Source: SIG575 sp045534165 (lineage in GTDB: Bacteria; Bacillota; Clostridia; Oscillospirales; Acutalibacteraceae). Taken from it: a stretch of DNA of 35,054 nucleotides. A program made the translations under genes and the position numbers. The notes under the pieces are model-generated. The model was not told where the DNA came from, did not search any database, and saw only the letters and a list, made by a program, of their open reading frames with translations. Within the stretch, counting starts at the first letter, position 1, and every line of letters starts with the position of its first letter. Positions 1-8,279 of this stretch are shown here, piece by piece. The stretch spans positions 1 through 35,054 of the forward strand of contig JAZSJD010000026.1 in NCBI GenBank assembly GCA_045534165.1, written 5' to 3'.

Positions 1-2
1 GC

Positions 3-1022
3 TACACAATGGAACACCTTACAGATGAAGAATATCAGGGTGTTATCAACGGTACATATCCCATGGCTGATGGTTCAACTCGTGACTACGGTCTTGCTTG
101 CGTAACAGGTGCAAACGAACTTAATGGTATCACACTCACAAAAGGTCATGTTGTAGGTTACGGACTTGAACGCGGTGTTGGTACAGGTCACGCAGGTCTT
201 GAAAACGGTCACCGCGAAGCAGTTGAATTTGCAGAAAAGAATGGTGGTTATTCAGTTATCGCTCATCCCGGTGACTGGATTGATACAAGAGAAGGCGTTA
301 ACGACCCCAAATTTATTGATTATTTCGCAAAGATTTTCCTTGATTACGACTCATGCCTTGGTATGGAAGTTTTCAACGAAACAAATAACGCAACTCCTTG
401 GGACAGAAATCTCTGGGACAACATCCTTATGGCAACACTTCCCTATGGCAGAACAGTATGGGGTTATTCTAACAGTGACGCTCATGAACTTAATAAAGTT
501 GACTCTTCATTCAGCGTATTTATGATGCCTGAAAATACTGCAGAAAATGTTAAAGAAACAATGTACAACGGTAATTTCTTCGCTGTTACAAGAAAAGTTC
601 ATGATAACCCTGTTCTTGGTCCTGCAGAAACAATTGATGTTATGAATCAGAATCTTCCCATCCCTATGGCAACAAATGTTGTAGTAGACGGAACAACAAT
701 CACAATGGACGTTGAAAACGCAGACTTTGTTCAGTGGATTGCAAATGGTAAAGTTGTTGCAAAAACACCTGTTGACGGTACAGGCACATCAACAATTGAC
801 CTTGAAACAATCGAAGATTCAGAAGAATTCCTTTATGTACGTGCTGAAATCTTCGGTGAAGGCGGTTGTGCAGCAAGCCAGCCATTTGTAATTGATGATA
901 GTGAAACAGAAACATACGAAAAAGATACTTCATTTAAAGCTAAGCTTGAATATTGGTGGTATCGTTTCATCAGTCTCAGAATTTTCATTATCTTCCAGGA
1001 ACTTTACAGAGTGATTGTATAA
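3..1022 (+). CDS. PHP-domain (CehA/McbA-like) metallohydrolase, 5'-truncated by window edge
   Basis: The reading frame is open to the left edge, so the true start lies outside the window; the first ATG inside is at 9. The visible protein (about 339 residues) carries PHP-family metal-binding motifs: HAGLENGHREA near residue 62, IAHPGDW near 86, and SNSDAHE near 157. A GNFFAVTR segment follows, the position where CehA/McbA-type PHP proteins have a 'G-hFA' loop. After it comes an Ig-like beta domain of about 75 residues and an unusual C-terminal tail rich in aromatic and branched residues with a few Arg (about the last 22 residues). The family uses a metal cluster to hydrolyse phosphoesters or carbamate/amide-type bonds; the substrate here cannot be told. 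The gene ends just before a hairpin shared with the convergent kinase-like gene. The family call is fairly sure, the reaction is not. Confidence 0.8.
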   Translation, partial: YTMEHLTDEEYQGVINGTYPMADGSTRDYGLACVTGANELNGITLTKGHVVGYGLERGVGTGHAGLENGHREAVEFAEKNGGYSVIAHPGDWIDTREGVNDPKFIDYFAKIFLDYDSCLGMEVFNETNNATPWDRNLWDNILMATLPYGRTVWGYSNSDAHELNKVDSSFSVFMMPENTAENVKETMYNGNFFAVTRKVHDNPVLGPAETIDVMNQNLPIPMATNVVVDGTTITMDVENADFVQWIANGKVVAKTPVDGTGTSTIDLETIEDSEEFLYVRAEIFGEGGCAASQPFVIDDSETETYEKDTSFKAKLEYWWYRFISLRIFIIFQELYRVIV

Positions 1023-1038
1023 TTGTACATAATAACAG

Positions 1039-1070
1039 AAACCCCTGATTGGCTTTCCAATCAGGGGTTT
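1039..1070. terminator. Bidirectional hairpin between convergent genes
   Basis: A perfect 14-bp stem (AAACCCCTGATTGG, 1039-1052, with its complement at 1057-1070) and a 4-nt loop lie 16 nt after the PHP gene stop and 6 nt from the end of the convergent gene. The T-tracts are short on both sides, so termination efficiency is uncertain, but the placement fits a shared terminator. Confidence 0.75.
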
Positions 1071-1076
1071 AACATT

Positions 1077-1694
1077 TTATTTGTAATTTTCAATTGCTGC
1101 TTTCAGAATTGCAATAGCATTGTCAATTCCTACTGTACCGCTGTTGATTGTAATATCGTAGTTTCTTGCGTCGCCCCAATCCTGTGAACCATAGAATTGA
1201 TTATGACGGATTCTTGCTTTGTCAGTTTTCTTGACAACGTCTTTTGCGTTGTTTTTATTTATTCCGTATTTTTCAACAGCTCTCTCACATCTCTTGTCAA
1301 AATCTGCACAGATAAAAATATTAAAGCAGGGGAATTTATCTTTTAAAATATAATCAGCACATCTTCCTACAATAACGCAAGAACCTTCCTGTGCAAGATC
1401 TTTGATAACTTTAGCTTCTGCCTGGAAAACCTGGTCTGAAAGCGACTGACTGTAGTGTGAAGCTATGTTGCCTAAGGGATAGTTATTTGTAGCAAGGTTG
1501 AAAAGAAGACTGCTTGTTACTTTTTGTTCTTCTTTTTCGATAAATTCAGCACAGAATCCTGTTTCTTTAGCAGCTTTATCAATGATGATTTTATCGTAAT
1601 ACGGGATGCCAAGCTCCATTGCAAGCTTTTCACCGATTTCTCGTCCGCCTGAACCGAATTCACGGCTGACAGTTATAATCAAATTATTTTTCAT
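1077..1694 (-). CDS. Cytidylate kinase-like family protein
   Basis: The 205-residue protein begins with a beta strand followed by SREFGSGGREIGEKLA, a P-loop of the type found in the cytidylate-kinase-like family (Cytidylate_kin2). The IVGRCADYIL segment in the middle is also typical of that family. These proteins resemble Cmk but are encoded apart from the rpsA/cmk locus and often lack a tested substrate; nucleotide monophosphate phosphorylation is the likely activity. The ATG at 1694 is preceded by GGAAAGGAG at a good distance. It is transcribed divergently from ligA, with candidate promoters that overlap. The family assignment is confident, the exact substrate is not. Confidence 0.85.
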   Translation of the reverse strand: MKNNLIITVSREFGSGGREIGEKLAMELGIPYYDKIIIDKAAKETGFCAEFIEKEEQKVTSSLLFNLATNNYPLGNIASHYSQSLSDQVFQAEAKVIKDLAQEGSCVIVGRCADYILKDKFPCFNIFICADFDKRCERAVEKYGINKNNAKDVVKKTDKARIRHNQFYGSQDWGDARNYDITINSGTVGIDNAIAILKAAIENYK

Positions 1695-1726
1695 AGAAAA
1701 ACTCCTTTCCTACGTTTTGTATATAT

Positions 1727-1755
1727 ATATTATCACAAAACTTGAAAAATGGCAA
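1727..1755 (-). promoter_or_regulatory. Sigma-A-type promoter of the kinase-like gene
   Basis: On the minus strand TTGCCA (1755-1750) and TAATAT (1732-1727) are separated by exactly 17 bp, 33 nt ahead of the ATG at 1694. The region overlaps the -35 of the divergent ligA promoter. Confidence 0.55.
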
Positions 1756-1770
1756 TAATAATGGTAAAAT
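1742..1770 (+). promoter_or_regulatory. Sigma-A-type promoter of ligA
   Basis: TTGAAA (1742-1747), a 17-bp spacer and TAAAAT (1765-1770) place transcription start near 1777. Any start codon at 1749 or 1761 would then lie upstream of the transcript, which supports the ligA start chosen at 1803. Confidence 0.65.
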
Positions 1771-1802
1771 ATAAATATCAAGAAGTACAGGGTGATATGT
1801 TT

Positions 1803-3776
1803 ATGACTATAAAAGAAGCTTCCTTGCGTGCAGAGGAATTAAGAGATTTTCTGAATTATCACAGCAAAAAATATTATGTTGATGATGACCCTCAGATTTC
1901 TGACTTTGAATATGATAAAGCACTTCGTGAACTTGAAGATATAGAAAATGATTTTCCGTCCCTTGTAACTGCCGATTCTCCTACTCAGCGTGTAGGCGGT
2001 ATGGCAGATAACAGATTTGAAGAAGTTGTTCATTCTGTGCCTATGGAAAGCTTGCAGGATGCTTTCAGTTTTGATGAGTTAAGAGCTTTTGAGTCAAGGA
2101 TTGATGATAAAGAAGTAACATATGTGGTTGAACCTAAAATTGACGGTCTTTCAGTTTCGCTTGAATATCGTGATGGTGTTTTGGTCAGAGGTTCAACACG
2201 TGGTGACGGTCAGGTTGGTGAGGACGTTACTGCTAATTTGCGTACAATCAGAACAATTCCTCTGAAACTTGAAGAAAATATCCCCTTCCTTGAAGTAAGG
2301 GGCGAGGTGTATATGCCCAAAGAAGTTTTCTTGTCACTTGTTGAAAAACAGGAAATCAGAGGAGAAAAACCTTTTAAAAATCCAAGAAATGCAGCAGCAG
2401 GCTCTTTGAGACAGAAAAATTCAAAAATTGCAGCTGAAAGAAATTTAAGTATTTTTGTTTTTAACATTCAGCAGATCGAGGGAAAGGAAATTACTTCTCA
2501 TAAAGAATCTCTTGATTATCTTAAACAACTTGGTTTCAGAACAGTACCTTTTTATAACAAGTATGATAAATTTGAGGATGTTTTAACTGAAATTGACCGT
2601 ATAGGAAATGAAAGAGGAAATCTTCCTTTTGATATTGACGGAGCGGTTATAAAGGTGAATAGTTTTGAAAAGAGGAAAGAATTAGGTTCAACCTCAAAAT
2701 TTCCTAAATGGGCAATAGCATATAAATATCCGCCTGAAGAAAAAGAAACAAAACTTATTGATATCGAAATCAATGTAGGCAGAACAGGCGTGCTTACTCC
2801 TGTTGCTGTTCTCGAACCTGTTCTTCTTGCGGGTTCAACTGTGGGCAGAGCCACAATGCACAACGAAGATTTCATAAAAGAAAAAGGCATAAATATAGGT
2901 GATAAAGTTATTGTAAGAAAAGCGGGAGATATCATTCCTGAGATTGTTTCTGTATCTCATAAGGGTGAAAATACAAAGCCTTACGAAATGCCGAAAATCT
3001 GCCCATCCTGTTTGGGTGATGTGTCACGTGAAGAAGGGGAGGCTGCAATCAGATGTCTTAATCCTGAATGTCCTGCACAGCTTTTAAGGAATATTATCCA
3101 CTTCTGTTCAAGGGATGCAATGGATATTGAGGGTCTTGGTGAGGCTGTTTCGGAAGTTCTTGTTAATGAAAAATTAATCAGAAATGTTGCTGATATATAT
3201 TATCTGAAAGAAGAGCAGATTTTATCGCTTGAAAGATTTGCTGAAAAATCTGCAAAAAACCTGATTGATGCAATTGAAAAATCAAAAGAAAACGATTTGG
3301 CTAAACTTCTTTTTGCTTTTGGAATCAGGCACATCGGTGCAAAGGCGGCGAAGCTCCTTGCAACTAATTTCGGTTCAATGGAAAAAATAATTTCTGCATC
3401 AAAAGAAGATATTCTGCTTATAGATGGTTTCGGTGAGATTATGGCAGAAAGCGTTGTTGAGTTTTTCTCACTTGAGCCCACAAAGAAAATGGTTGAAGAG
3501 CTGAAAAATGCCAATGTTAATATGAATTCTTTATCAGAAGTTAAAGATACACGTTTTCAGGGCATGACTTTTGTTCTTACAGGCACATTGCCAACAATGT
3601 CACGTGCAGAAGCTTCTGAAATCATAGAAGGTTTTTCCGGTAAAACATCATCTTCTGTTTCTAAAAAAACAACCTATGTTCTGGCAGGGGAAGATGCAGG
3701 CTCCAAGCTTACCAAAGCCCAATCTTTAGGCGTCTCCATAATAAATGAAGAAGAATTCAAAACCATGATAAACTGA
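1803..3776 (+). CDS. ligA: NAD+-dependent DNA ligase LigA
   Basis: The 657-residue product joins nicks in DNA using NAD+ during replication and repair. It shows the full family order: an N-terminal Ia region (HSKKYYVDDDPQISDFEYD), the adenylation motif EPKIDGLS with the AMP-accepting lysine at about residue 112, an OB fold (NVGRTGVLTPVA), a four-cysteine zinc finger (CPSC...C...C), helix-hairpin-helix repeats, and a C-terminal BRCT domain. The length is normal for the family. In-frame ATGs at 1749, 1761 and 1797 exist, but the promoter overlaps the first two. AGGGTG at 1789-1794 is best spaced for the ATG at 1803, which also gives the expected N-terminus. It is monocistronic: a terminator follows. 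Confidence 0.97.
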   Translation: MTIKEASLRAEELRDFLNYHSKKYYVDDDPQISDFEYDKALRELEDIENDFPSLVTADSPTQRVGGMADNRFEEVVHSVPMESLQDAFSFDELRAFESRIDDKEVTYVVEPKIDGLSVSLEYRDGVLVRGSTRGDGQVGEDVTANLRTIRTIPLKLEENIPFLEVRGEVYMPKEVFLSLVEKQEIRGEKPFKNPRNAAAGSLRQKNSKIAAERNLSIFVFNIQQIEGKEITSHKESLDYLKQLGFRTVPFYNKYDKFEDVLTEIDRIGNERGNLPFDIDGAVIKVNSFEKRKELGSTSKFPKWAIAYKYPPEEKETKLIDIEINVGRTGVLTPVAVLEPVLLAGSTVGRATMHNEDFIKEKGINIGDKVIVRKAGDIIPEIVSVSHKGENTKPYEMPKICPSCLGDVSREEGEAAIRCLNPECPAQLLRNIIHFCSRDAMDIEGLGEAVSEVLVNEKLIRNVADIYYLKEEQILSLERFAEKSAKNLIDAIEKSKENDLAKLLFAFGIRHIGAKAAKLLATNFGSMEKIISASKEDILLIDGFGEIMAESVVEFFSLEPTKKMVEELKNANVNMNSLSEVKDTRFQGMTFVLTGTLPTMSRAEASEIIEGFSGKTSSSVSKKTTYVLAGEDAGSKLTKAQSLGVSIINEEEFKTMIN

Positions 3777-3794
3777 AAATTTCAATCAAAATTT

Positions 3795-3832
3795 TACCAC
3801 TTTTTTCTATGGGAAAAAGGTGGTATTTTTTA
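3795..3832 (+). terminator. Intrinsic terminator of ligA
   Basis: A 13-bp stem with one G-U pair (TACCACTTTTTTC at 3795-3807 against 3813-3825) is followed by a run of T. It lies about 18 nt after the ligA stop. Confidence 0.8.
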
Positions 3833-3864
3833 TGCTTTTTTTAAGACTTTTTTGCGTATAACTA

Positions 3865-3893
3865 TTGACATAAGTGGGGTTAAGAGTTATAAT
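3865..3893 (+). promoter_or_regulatory. Consensus sigma-A promoter of the dcw cluster (PmraZ)
   Basis: TTGACA (3865-3870), a 17-bp spacer and TATAAT (3888-3893) match both hexamers perfectly. Transcription would start near 3900, giving a leader of about 118 nt to mraZ. A GTGGGG box lies inside the spacer, so MraZ bound there would be expected to block RNA polymerase. Confidence 0.85.
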
Positions 3894-3982
3894 TGTGGTA
3901 CAAAGTGGCACAAAGTAGTGCCGCTGGGGTTACAAAGTGGGAGTTTTCCACTTTTCCACAGAGTTTTCCACACAAAAGTGGG
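3872..3982 (+). promoter_or_regulatory. MraZ box array in the mraZ promoter and leader
   Basis: Copies of AAAGTGG-like boxes occur at 3872 (AAGTGGGG), 3893-3898 (GTGG core), 3902 (AAAGTGG), 3912 (AAAGTAG), 3925 (TGGGG), 3934 (AAAGTGGG) and 3974 (AAAAGTGGG). The GTGG cores at 3895, 3905 and 3915 are spaced exactly 10 bp, one helical turn. MraZ is known to bind GTGGG/AAAGTGG direct repeats before its own gene. Inverted TTTTCCAC copies lie between 3944 and 3971. CCACTTTT (3948-3955) can also pair with AAAAGTGG (3974-3981) in the transcript. Confidence 0.75.
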
Positions 3983-4017
3983 AAGAAACATAATTTTAAG
4001 CAAAGGAGGGGAACAAA

Positions 4018-4449
4018 ATGGCAGATTTCAAGGGTACATACTATCATTCGCTTGATTCCAAGAACAGAATGGTAATTCCCTCAGCATTCAGAGAAGACTT
4101 AGGTCAGAATTTTGTCATTATGAAATCCCCGCCGAAAGATAAATGCCTGACTCTTTATCCTCTTGAAGAATGGAAAAAAATCAAAGAGGAGCTTGATAAC
4201 CTTCCTGCAAGTGAAACCAACAGAAAATATTACAGATGGTTCTTTGCAAGAATTGATGACGGTTGTATGGATAACCAGAGTCGTGTAGGCCTTAAAGAAA
4301 GTTTCAGAGAGTTTGCAGGTATTGAGAAAAACATAGCAATTCTCGGCTCAGGTAAGAAAATTGAAATCTGGGATGAAGAAACATGGAAAGCCCTTAATGA
4401 AGAATCAGAAGAAGAAATCGACTTTGATGTTGATCTTGTAAGGTTCTAA
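4018..4449 (+). CDS. mraZ: Transcriptional regulator MraZ
   Basis: The 143-residue product is the DNA-binding autorepressor/regulator of the dcw cluster. It consists of two AbrB/SpoVT-like swapped-hairpin halves, each with the family's D-x3-R motif: DSKNRMVIPSAFRE near residue 13 and DNQSRVGLKESFRE near residue 83. The length is standard (about 140-150). AGGAGGGG seven to fourteen nt before the ATG is a strong ribosome binding site. It is the first gene of the cluster; its likely binding boxes fill the promoter and leader just upstream, implying autoregulation. rsmH follows after 24 nt. Confidence 0.96.
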   Translation: MADFKGTYYHSLDSKNRMVIPSAFREDLGQNFVIMKSPPKDKCLTLYPLEEWKKIKEELDNLPASETNRKYYRWFFARIDDGCMDNQSRVGLKESFREFAGIEKNIAILGSGKKIEIWDEETWKALNEESEEEIDFDVDLVRF

Positions 4450-4473
4450 TTTTTGTTGAAAGAAACGGTGATT

Positions 4474-5415
4474 ATGGATTCAAATATAAATTTTTCGCAT
4501 ATCCCCGTTTTTTATAACGAGGCGATAGATGCTTTGAACATAAAACCTGATGGGATTTATGTGGATTGTACAGGCGGCGGAGGAGGTCACTCCTCAATGA
4601 TAGCTGAAAAGCTTACAACAGGTCACCTCTACACGATTGACAGAGACCCTGATGCAATTAAAGTTCTGAAAGCACGTTTTGAAAATAACGATAAAGTCAC
4701 AATTATAAACAGTCGTTTTTCAAGAATTAAAGAAATCCTTGAAGAAAATAAAGTAGAAAAAGTTGATGGAATACTTGCTGACCTTGGGGTTTCTTCTTAT
4801 CAGCTTGATACAGATGAAAGAGGCTTCTCTTTCCATACAGATGCACCACTCGATATGCGAATGAGCAAATCGGGTGTTTCTGCGAAAGATGTGGTCAACA
4901 GTTATTCTGTTGCAGAGCTTACAAAAGTGATATCAACTTACGGTGAAGAGAAATTTGCAAAAACCATTGCAATAAATATTGATAAATACCGTAAAGAAAA
5001 AGAAATAGAAACAACTCTTGAACTTGCAGAGATAGTGAAGGAATCCTATCCTCCGTCAGTGAGAAGAAAAAGCGGTCATCCGGCAAGAAAAACATTTCAG
5101 GCAATCAGAATTGAAGTGAATTCAGAGCTTGATGAACTTAAAGATTCTCTGGATGATATGTTTTCATCTTTAGAAAAAGGCGGAAGAATTGTAATAATAA
5201 CATTCCACTCTCTTGAAGACAGAATAGTAAAAGTAAAGTTTAACGATTTTTGCAAAGGATGTACTTGTCCGCCGGAGTTTCCGGTTTGTGTTTGTGGTAA
5301 AGAACCCAAAGGTAGCTTGGTTTTCAAAGTGAAAGAACCAAGTGAAAAAGAACTTGAGGAAAACTCACGTTCAAGGAGTGCTAAGCTCCGGGCAGTTGAA
5401 AGAATCGGTGAATAA
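4474..5415 (+). CDS. rsmH: 16S rRNA (cytosine1402-N4)-methyltransferase RsmH (MraW)
   Basis: The 313-residue SAM-dependent enzyme methylates N4 of C1402 in the 16S rRNA P site. The SAM-binding loop VDCTGGGGGHS follows the usual N-terminal HIPVFYNEAIDAL segment. LADLGVSSYQLD, GFSFHTDAPLDMRM, ARKTFQAIRI and ITFHSLEDRIVK are family hallmarks. A TTG at 4453 would add seven residues. The ATG at 4474 was preferred because GGTGAT just ahead pairs with the extended anti-Shine-Dalgarno in the right register and because family members start close to the HIPV motif. A small cysteine cluster (CKGCTCPPEFPVCVCG) near the C-terminus is typical. Confidence 0.95.
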   Translation: MDSNINFSHIPVFYNEAIDALNIKPDGIYVDCTGGGGGHSSMIAEKLTTGHLYTIDRDPDAIKVLKARFENNDKVTIINSRFSRIKEILEENKVEKVDGILADLGVSSYQLDTDERGFSFHTDAPLDMRMSKSGVSAKDVVNSYSVAELTKVISTYGEEKFAKTIAINIDKYRKEKEIETTLELAEIVKESYPPSVRRKSGHPARKTFQAIRIEVNSELDELKDSLDDMFSSLEKGGRIVIITFHSLEDRIVKVKFNDFCKGCTCPPEFPVCVCGKEPKGSLVFKVKEPSEKELEENSRSRSAKLRAVERIGE

Positions 5416-5432
5416 AAGAAAGGATGGGCCTG

Positions 5433-5891
5433 ATGGCAGATTATATGTACGATTTAGCGATGTTCGATGAGGGCACCGCAGCACCTAAACGTGTTCCTGT
5501 TGTAAAAGAAAAGCCGAAGCAGAGACTTCAGCTTGTGGAAGAAACCGTTGAGGTGAGGAGAGAAAAAGCCTATATAAGAGAAAAAAGAGGTATACTTTCT
5601 TCTCTTACGGTAATTTCGGTTGCACTTGTACTTACTGCTATTGTGGGTTCTTTCATTTATCTTGGAGCGTCTATAAATAATTACGACCATATGATAGCGG
5701 ATGTTCAGAAAGATCTTGATATTGCAAAAAGTCAGAACGTAATTCTTAATATAAAGAAAGATTCAATGGTTTCCTTTGACTCGGTAAGAGAAACAGCAGA
5801 GGAACTGGGAATGATTCAGAGAGACAGATATCAGGTTACATATTTTGATTTATCCCAGGAAGACTACGGCGTAGTAAATCCTGAAAAATAA
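5433..5891 (+). CDS. ftsL: FtsL-like septum formation protein
   Basis: The 152-residue bitopic protein has a basic cytoplasmic N-terminus, one membrane segment at about residues 55-77, and an extracytoplasmic coiled-coil region (YDHMIADVQKDLDIAKSQN). It ends in a VRETAEELGMIQRDRYQVTYF segment, the usual 'A-x-L-G-M' tail of FtsL/DivIC proteins. FtsL links FtsQ and the FtsW/PBP pair in the divisome. Sequence conservation in the family is low; the assignment rests on topology and position between rsmH and the PBP gene. The ATG at 5433 has AAAGG about nine nt upstream, whereas the ATG at 5424 touches its Shine-Dalgarno and was rejected. Confidence 0.88.
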   Translation: MADYMYDLAMFDEGTAAPKRVPVVKEKPKQRLQLVEETVEVRREKAYIREKRGILSSLTVISVALVLTAIVGSFIYLGASINNYDHMIADVQKDLDIAKSQNVILNIKKDSMVSFDSVRETAEELGMIQRDRYQVTYFDLSQEDYGVVNPEK

Positions 5892-5909
5892 TTTAAATGC
5901 ATAATGTCA

Positions 5910-5973
5910 GCGGCACGGAATAACTATTTATAAAGCACAAAGGTTGCTTTTGAATAATAAATTCCTTTGCCGC
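5910..5973 (+). other. Candidate structured leader between ftsL and the PBP gene
   Basis: In the 113-nt gap before the PBP gene, GCGGCA-c-GGAAT (5910-5921) can pair with ATTCC-ttt-GCCGC (5961-5973). It encloses an inner hairpin AAAGCA/TGCTTT (5933-5938 with 5945-5950). There is no T-tract, so it is not a standard terminator. It may be a processing site or folded leader. This rests on base-pairing by eye only. Confidence 0.4.
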
Positions 5974-6004
5974 ATTAATTGTTATTTGAGAGTGGGTGAT
6001 TTTT

Positions 6005-8263
6005 ATGTCAATACCGCAGGCAAAAGAAAATACAATGGTAAAAAGAGCCCTTTATTCATTGCTGGTTATTATTCTCATCGGCTTTGGTTCCTGTGCAATT
6101 TATCTTGGTTATGTTCAATTGGGACTTGGTGAGGAATATAGGGCAAAGGCAGAAGAAAATCAGCTCAGAGATTCAGAAATTTCTGCAGAAAGAGGCGTAA
6201 TTTACGACCGTAACGGTAAAGAACTTGCAAAAAGTGCCTCTGCATGGAAAATTGTTATTTATCCTAATCTGCTCAGCGACAGAAACACAGCAAGAGAAAA
6301 TGTTATCAGAAGATTATCAGATATTCTCGATATGGATGAAGAAACAGTAAGAGCAAAAGCAGAACTTTCACAATACGGAAATATCGTTGTGAAATACCGT
6401 GTAGAAAAAGATGTACGCGATGAAATTATTGCTCTTCAGGATGAGGTTTGTGAAACGGTAACACCTGAAGAAGGGGATCCGTACGATATAAAATTCGGCA
6501 GATATATCGGCATTGAAAATGACGTCAAAAGATATTATCCCTATAATTCATTTGCATCGACTGTTTTAGGTTTCACAGGCACCAATGACATTGGCACAGG
6601 CGGACTTGAGTTAATGTATAATTCACAACTTACAGGTACACCCGGCAGAAAAATCACAGCAGTTGCAGGTAAAGGCGATTCAATGCCTTCCGAATATGAA
6701 ACAATTACAGATGCTGTGCAGGGCACAAGTCTTGTGACAACACTCGATGAAACAATACAGCGTTACCTTGAAGAAGGGCTTGACCAATCTATCCGCGATA
6801 CAAAAGCTGAATATGCTTACGGCATCATTATGGATGTCAACACAGGTGCGATTCTTGCAATGTCAAGCAAACCTGACTATAATCTGAACACACCTTATGA
6901 AATCACAAGTCAGGCAGTACGTGATCAGATTGATGAAATTGTTGATAAGAAAAAGCAGGAAGAAGCAGAAACCACAGCCTGGTTCAATCAGTGGAAAAAC
7001 AGAACAATCTCAGATACTTATGAACCCGGTTCTGTTTTCAAAATTATAACTGCAGCAGCAGCTCTTGAAGAAAATATATGGGATATGTCACAAGCATATT
7101 TTTGTGGCGGTGCAATTCAGGTTGACGACAGAAGAATGCATTGCTCACATAGAGAAGGTCATGGTTCACAGAGCTTTTCTCAGGCGTTTGCCAACTCATG
7201 TAACCCATTCTTTATTCAGTTGGGTCTTGATATGGGTGTTGACAATTTCTACAAATACTTTGAAGCTTTCGGCTTCACAGAAAAAACGGGTATTGATTTA
7301 CCATCAGAAGAAATAGGTAACTACCATTCAGCAGCATCAATGAAAAAAACTAAAGTTCAGCTTGCATCAAGTGCCTTTGGTCAGTCATTTACAGTAACTC
7401 CCATTCAGACCATCACTGCAGTTTCTGCAATTGCAAACGGTGGTAAGCTTCTGCAACCTTATATTGTTGCAAAAACACTTGATCCTGAAGGCAATATAGT
7501 TTTAGAAACAAAGCCTGTTGTTAAAAGGCAGGTAGTTTCAGAAAATACAGCAGAAATTATAACAACAATGATGGAAGATGTTGTTGCAAACGGTACCGGT
7601 CAGAACGCATATGTTCCCGGATACAGAGTTGCAGGCAAAACAGGTACATCTGAAATTCTCGAACAACCGGGCGAATATATTGCATCATTTGCTTGCTTTG
7701 CACCGGCAGATGATCCGCAGATTGCAATGCTTATAGCAGTAAAAAAACCTGTCGGAGAATATTATGGTAGCCAGATTGCAGCACCTGTTGCAGCAGATAT
7801 TATGCAAAAAGTAATGGTTTATCTTAATGTTGAACCTAAATATACAGAAGAAGAAATCAAATATGTTGACAGAAGCGCCCCCAGCGTTTTAGGTTCATCT
7901 GTAGAAGATGCAAAATCAGTTCTTAAATCCGAAGGCTTCAACGTTAAAGTTGTTGGCAGCGGCAGCACTGTAGTGGAGCAGGTACCGTCTTCAAATCAGC
8001 CTATTTCAGTAAACGGTACAGTTATTCTCTATACAGAGCAGAATGCAAAGAAACAAACGACTATTGTTCCTGATTTTACAGGAATGACAGTAAATCAGGT
8101 TTATTCGGCAGCAAATTCAGCCGGTGTGAACGTTTCGATCGTAGGTAATGCAGTTTCAAACAGCTTTATTTCCTATAAACAAGATAAGCCGAAGAATACA
8201 AAAGTTTATTACGGCGATACTATTGTTGTGTACTTTAAATCAACATCATCAGCAGCAGAATAA
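6005..8263 (+). CDS. Class B penicillin-binding protein with two PASTA domains (PBP2x/SpoVD type)
   Basis: The 752-residue membrane-anchored DD-transpeptidase crosslinks septal peptidoglycan. It has one N-terminal membrane helix (about 15-37), a pedestal starting at ISAERGVIYDRNGKELA, and a transpeptidase domain with S343-V-F-K as the SxxK catalytic motif, S398-C-N as SxN and K545-T-G as KTG. Two C-terminal PASTA domains follow (about 623-682 and 688-748). PASTA modules bind peptidoglycan or support partner binding; they are seen in PBP2x (two) and SpoVD (one). It is the only PBP in the cluster, so it may serve vegetative division, sporulation, or both; no ftsI/spoVD symbol is forced here. 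A GTG at 5996 is possible, but GGGTGAT is better placed for the ATG at 6005. Confidence 0.93.
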   Translation: MSIPQAKENTMVKRALYSLLVIILIGFGSCAIYLGYVQLGLGEEYRAKAEENQLRDSEISAERGVIYDRNGKELAKSASAWKIVIYPNLLSDRNTARENVIRRLSDILDMDEETVRAKAELSQYGNIVVKYRVEKDVRDEIIALQDEVCETVTPEEGDPYDIKFGRYIGIENDVKRYYPYNSFASTVLGFTGTNDIGTGGLELMYNSQLTGTPGRKITAVAGKGDSMPSEYETITDAVQGTSLVTTLDETIQRYLEEGLDQSIRDTKAEYAYGIIMDVNTGAILAMSSKPDYNLNTPYEITSQAVRDQIDEIVDKKKQEEAETTAWFNQWKNRTISDTYEPGSVFKIITAAAALEENIWDMSQAYFCGGAIQVDDRRMHCSHREGHGSQSFSQAFANSCNPFFIQLGLDMGVDNFYKYFEAFGFTEKTGIDLPSEEIGNYHSAASMKKTKVQLASSAFGQSFTVTPIQTITAVSAIANGGKLLQPYIVAKTLDPEGNIVLETKPVVKRQVVSENTAEIITTMMEDVVANGTGQNAYVPGYRVAGKTGTSEILEQPGEYIASFACFAPADDPQIAMLIAVKKPVGEYYGSQIAAPVAADIMQKVMVYLNVEPKYTEEEIKYVDRSAPSVLGSSVEDAKSVLKSEGFNVKVVGSGSTVVEQVPSSNQPISVNGTVILYTEQNAKKQTTIVPDFTGMTVNQVYSAANSAGVNVSIVGNAVSNSFISYKQDKPKNTKVYYGDTIVVYFKSTSSAAE

Positions 8264-8279
8264 ATAAGAGGTGAGCATC

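Noticed and set aside
3852..4075. Two short + strand reading frames in the mraZ leader
   Set aside because: They overlap the promoter, operator boxes and mraZ start; no ribosome binding site and composition reflects the repeated boxes.
8271..8279. GTG at 8271 as murE start
   Set aside because: It lies within the AGAGGTGAG ribosome binding site that serves the GTG at 8280.
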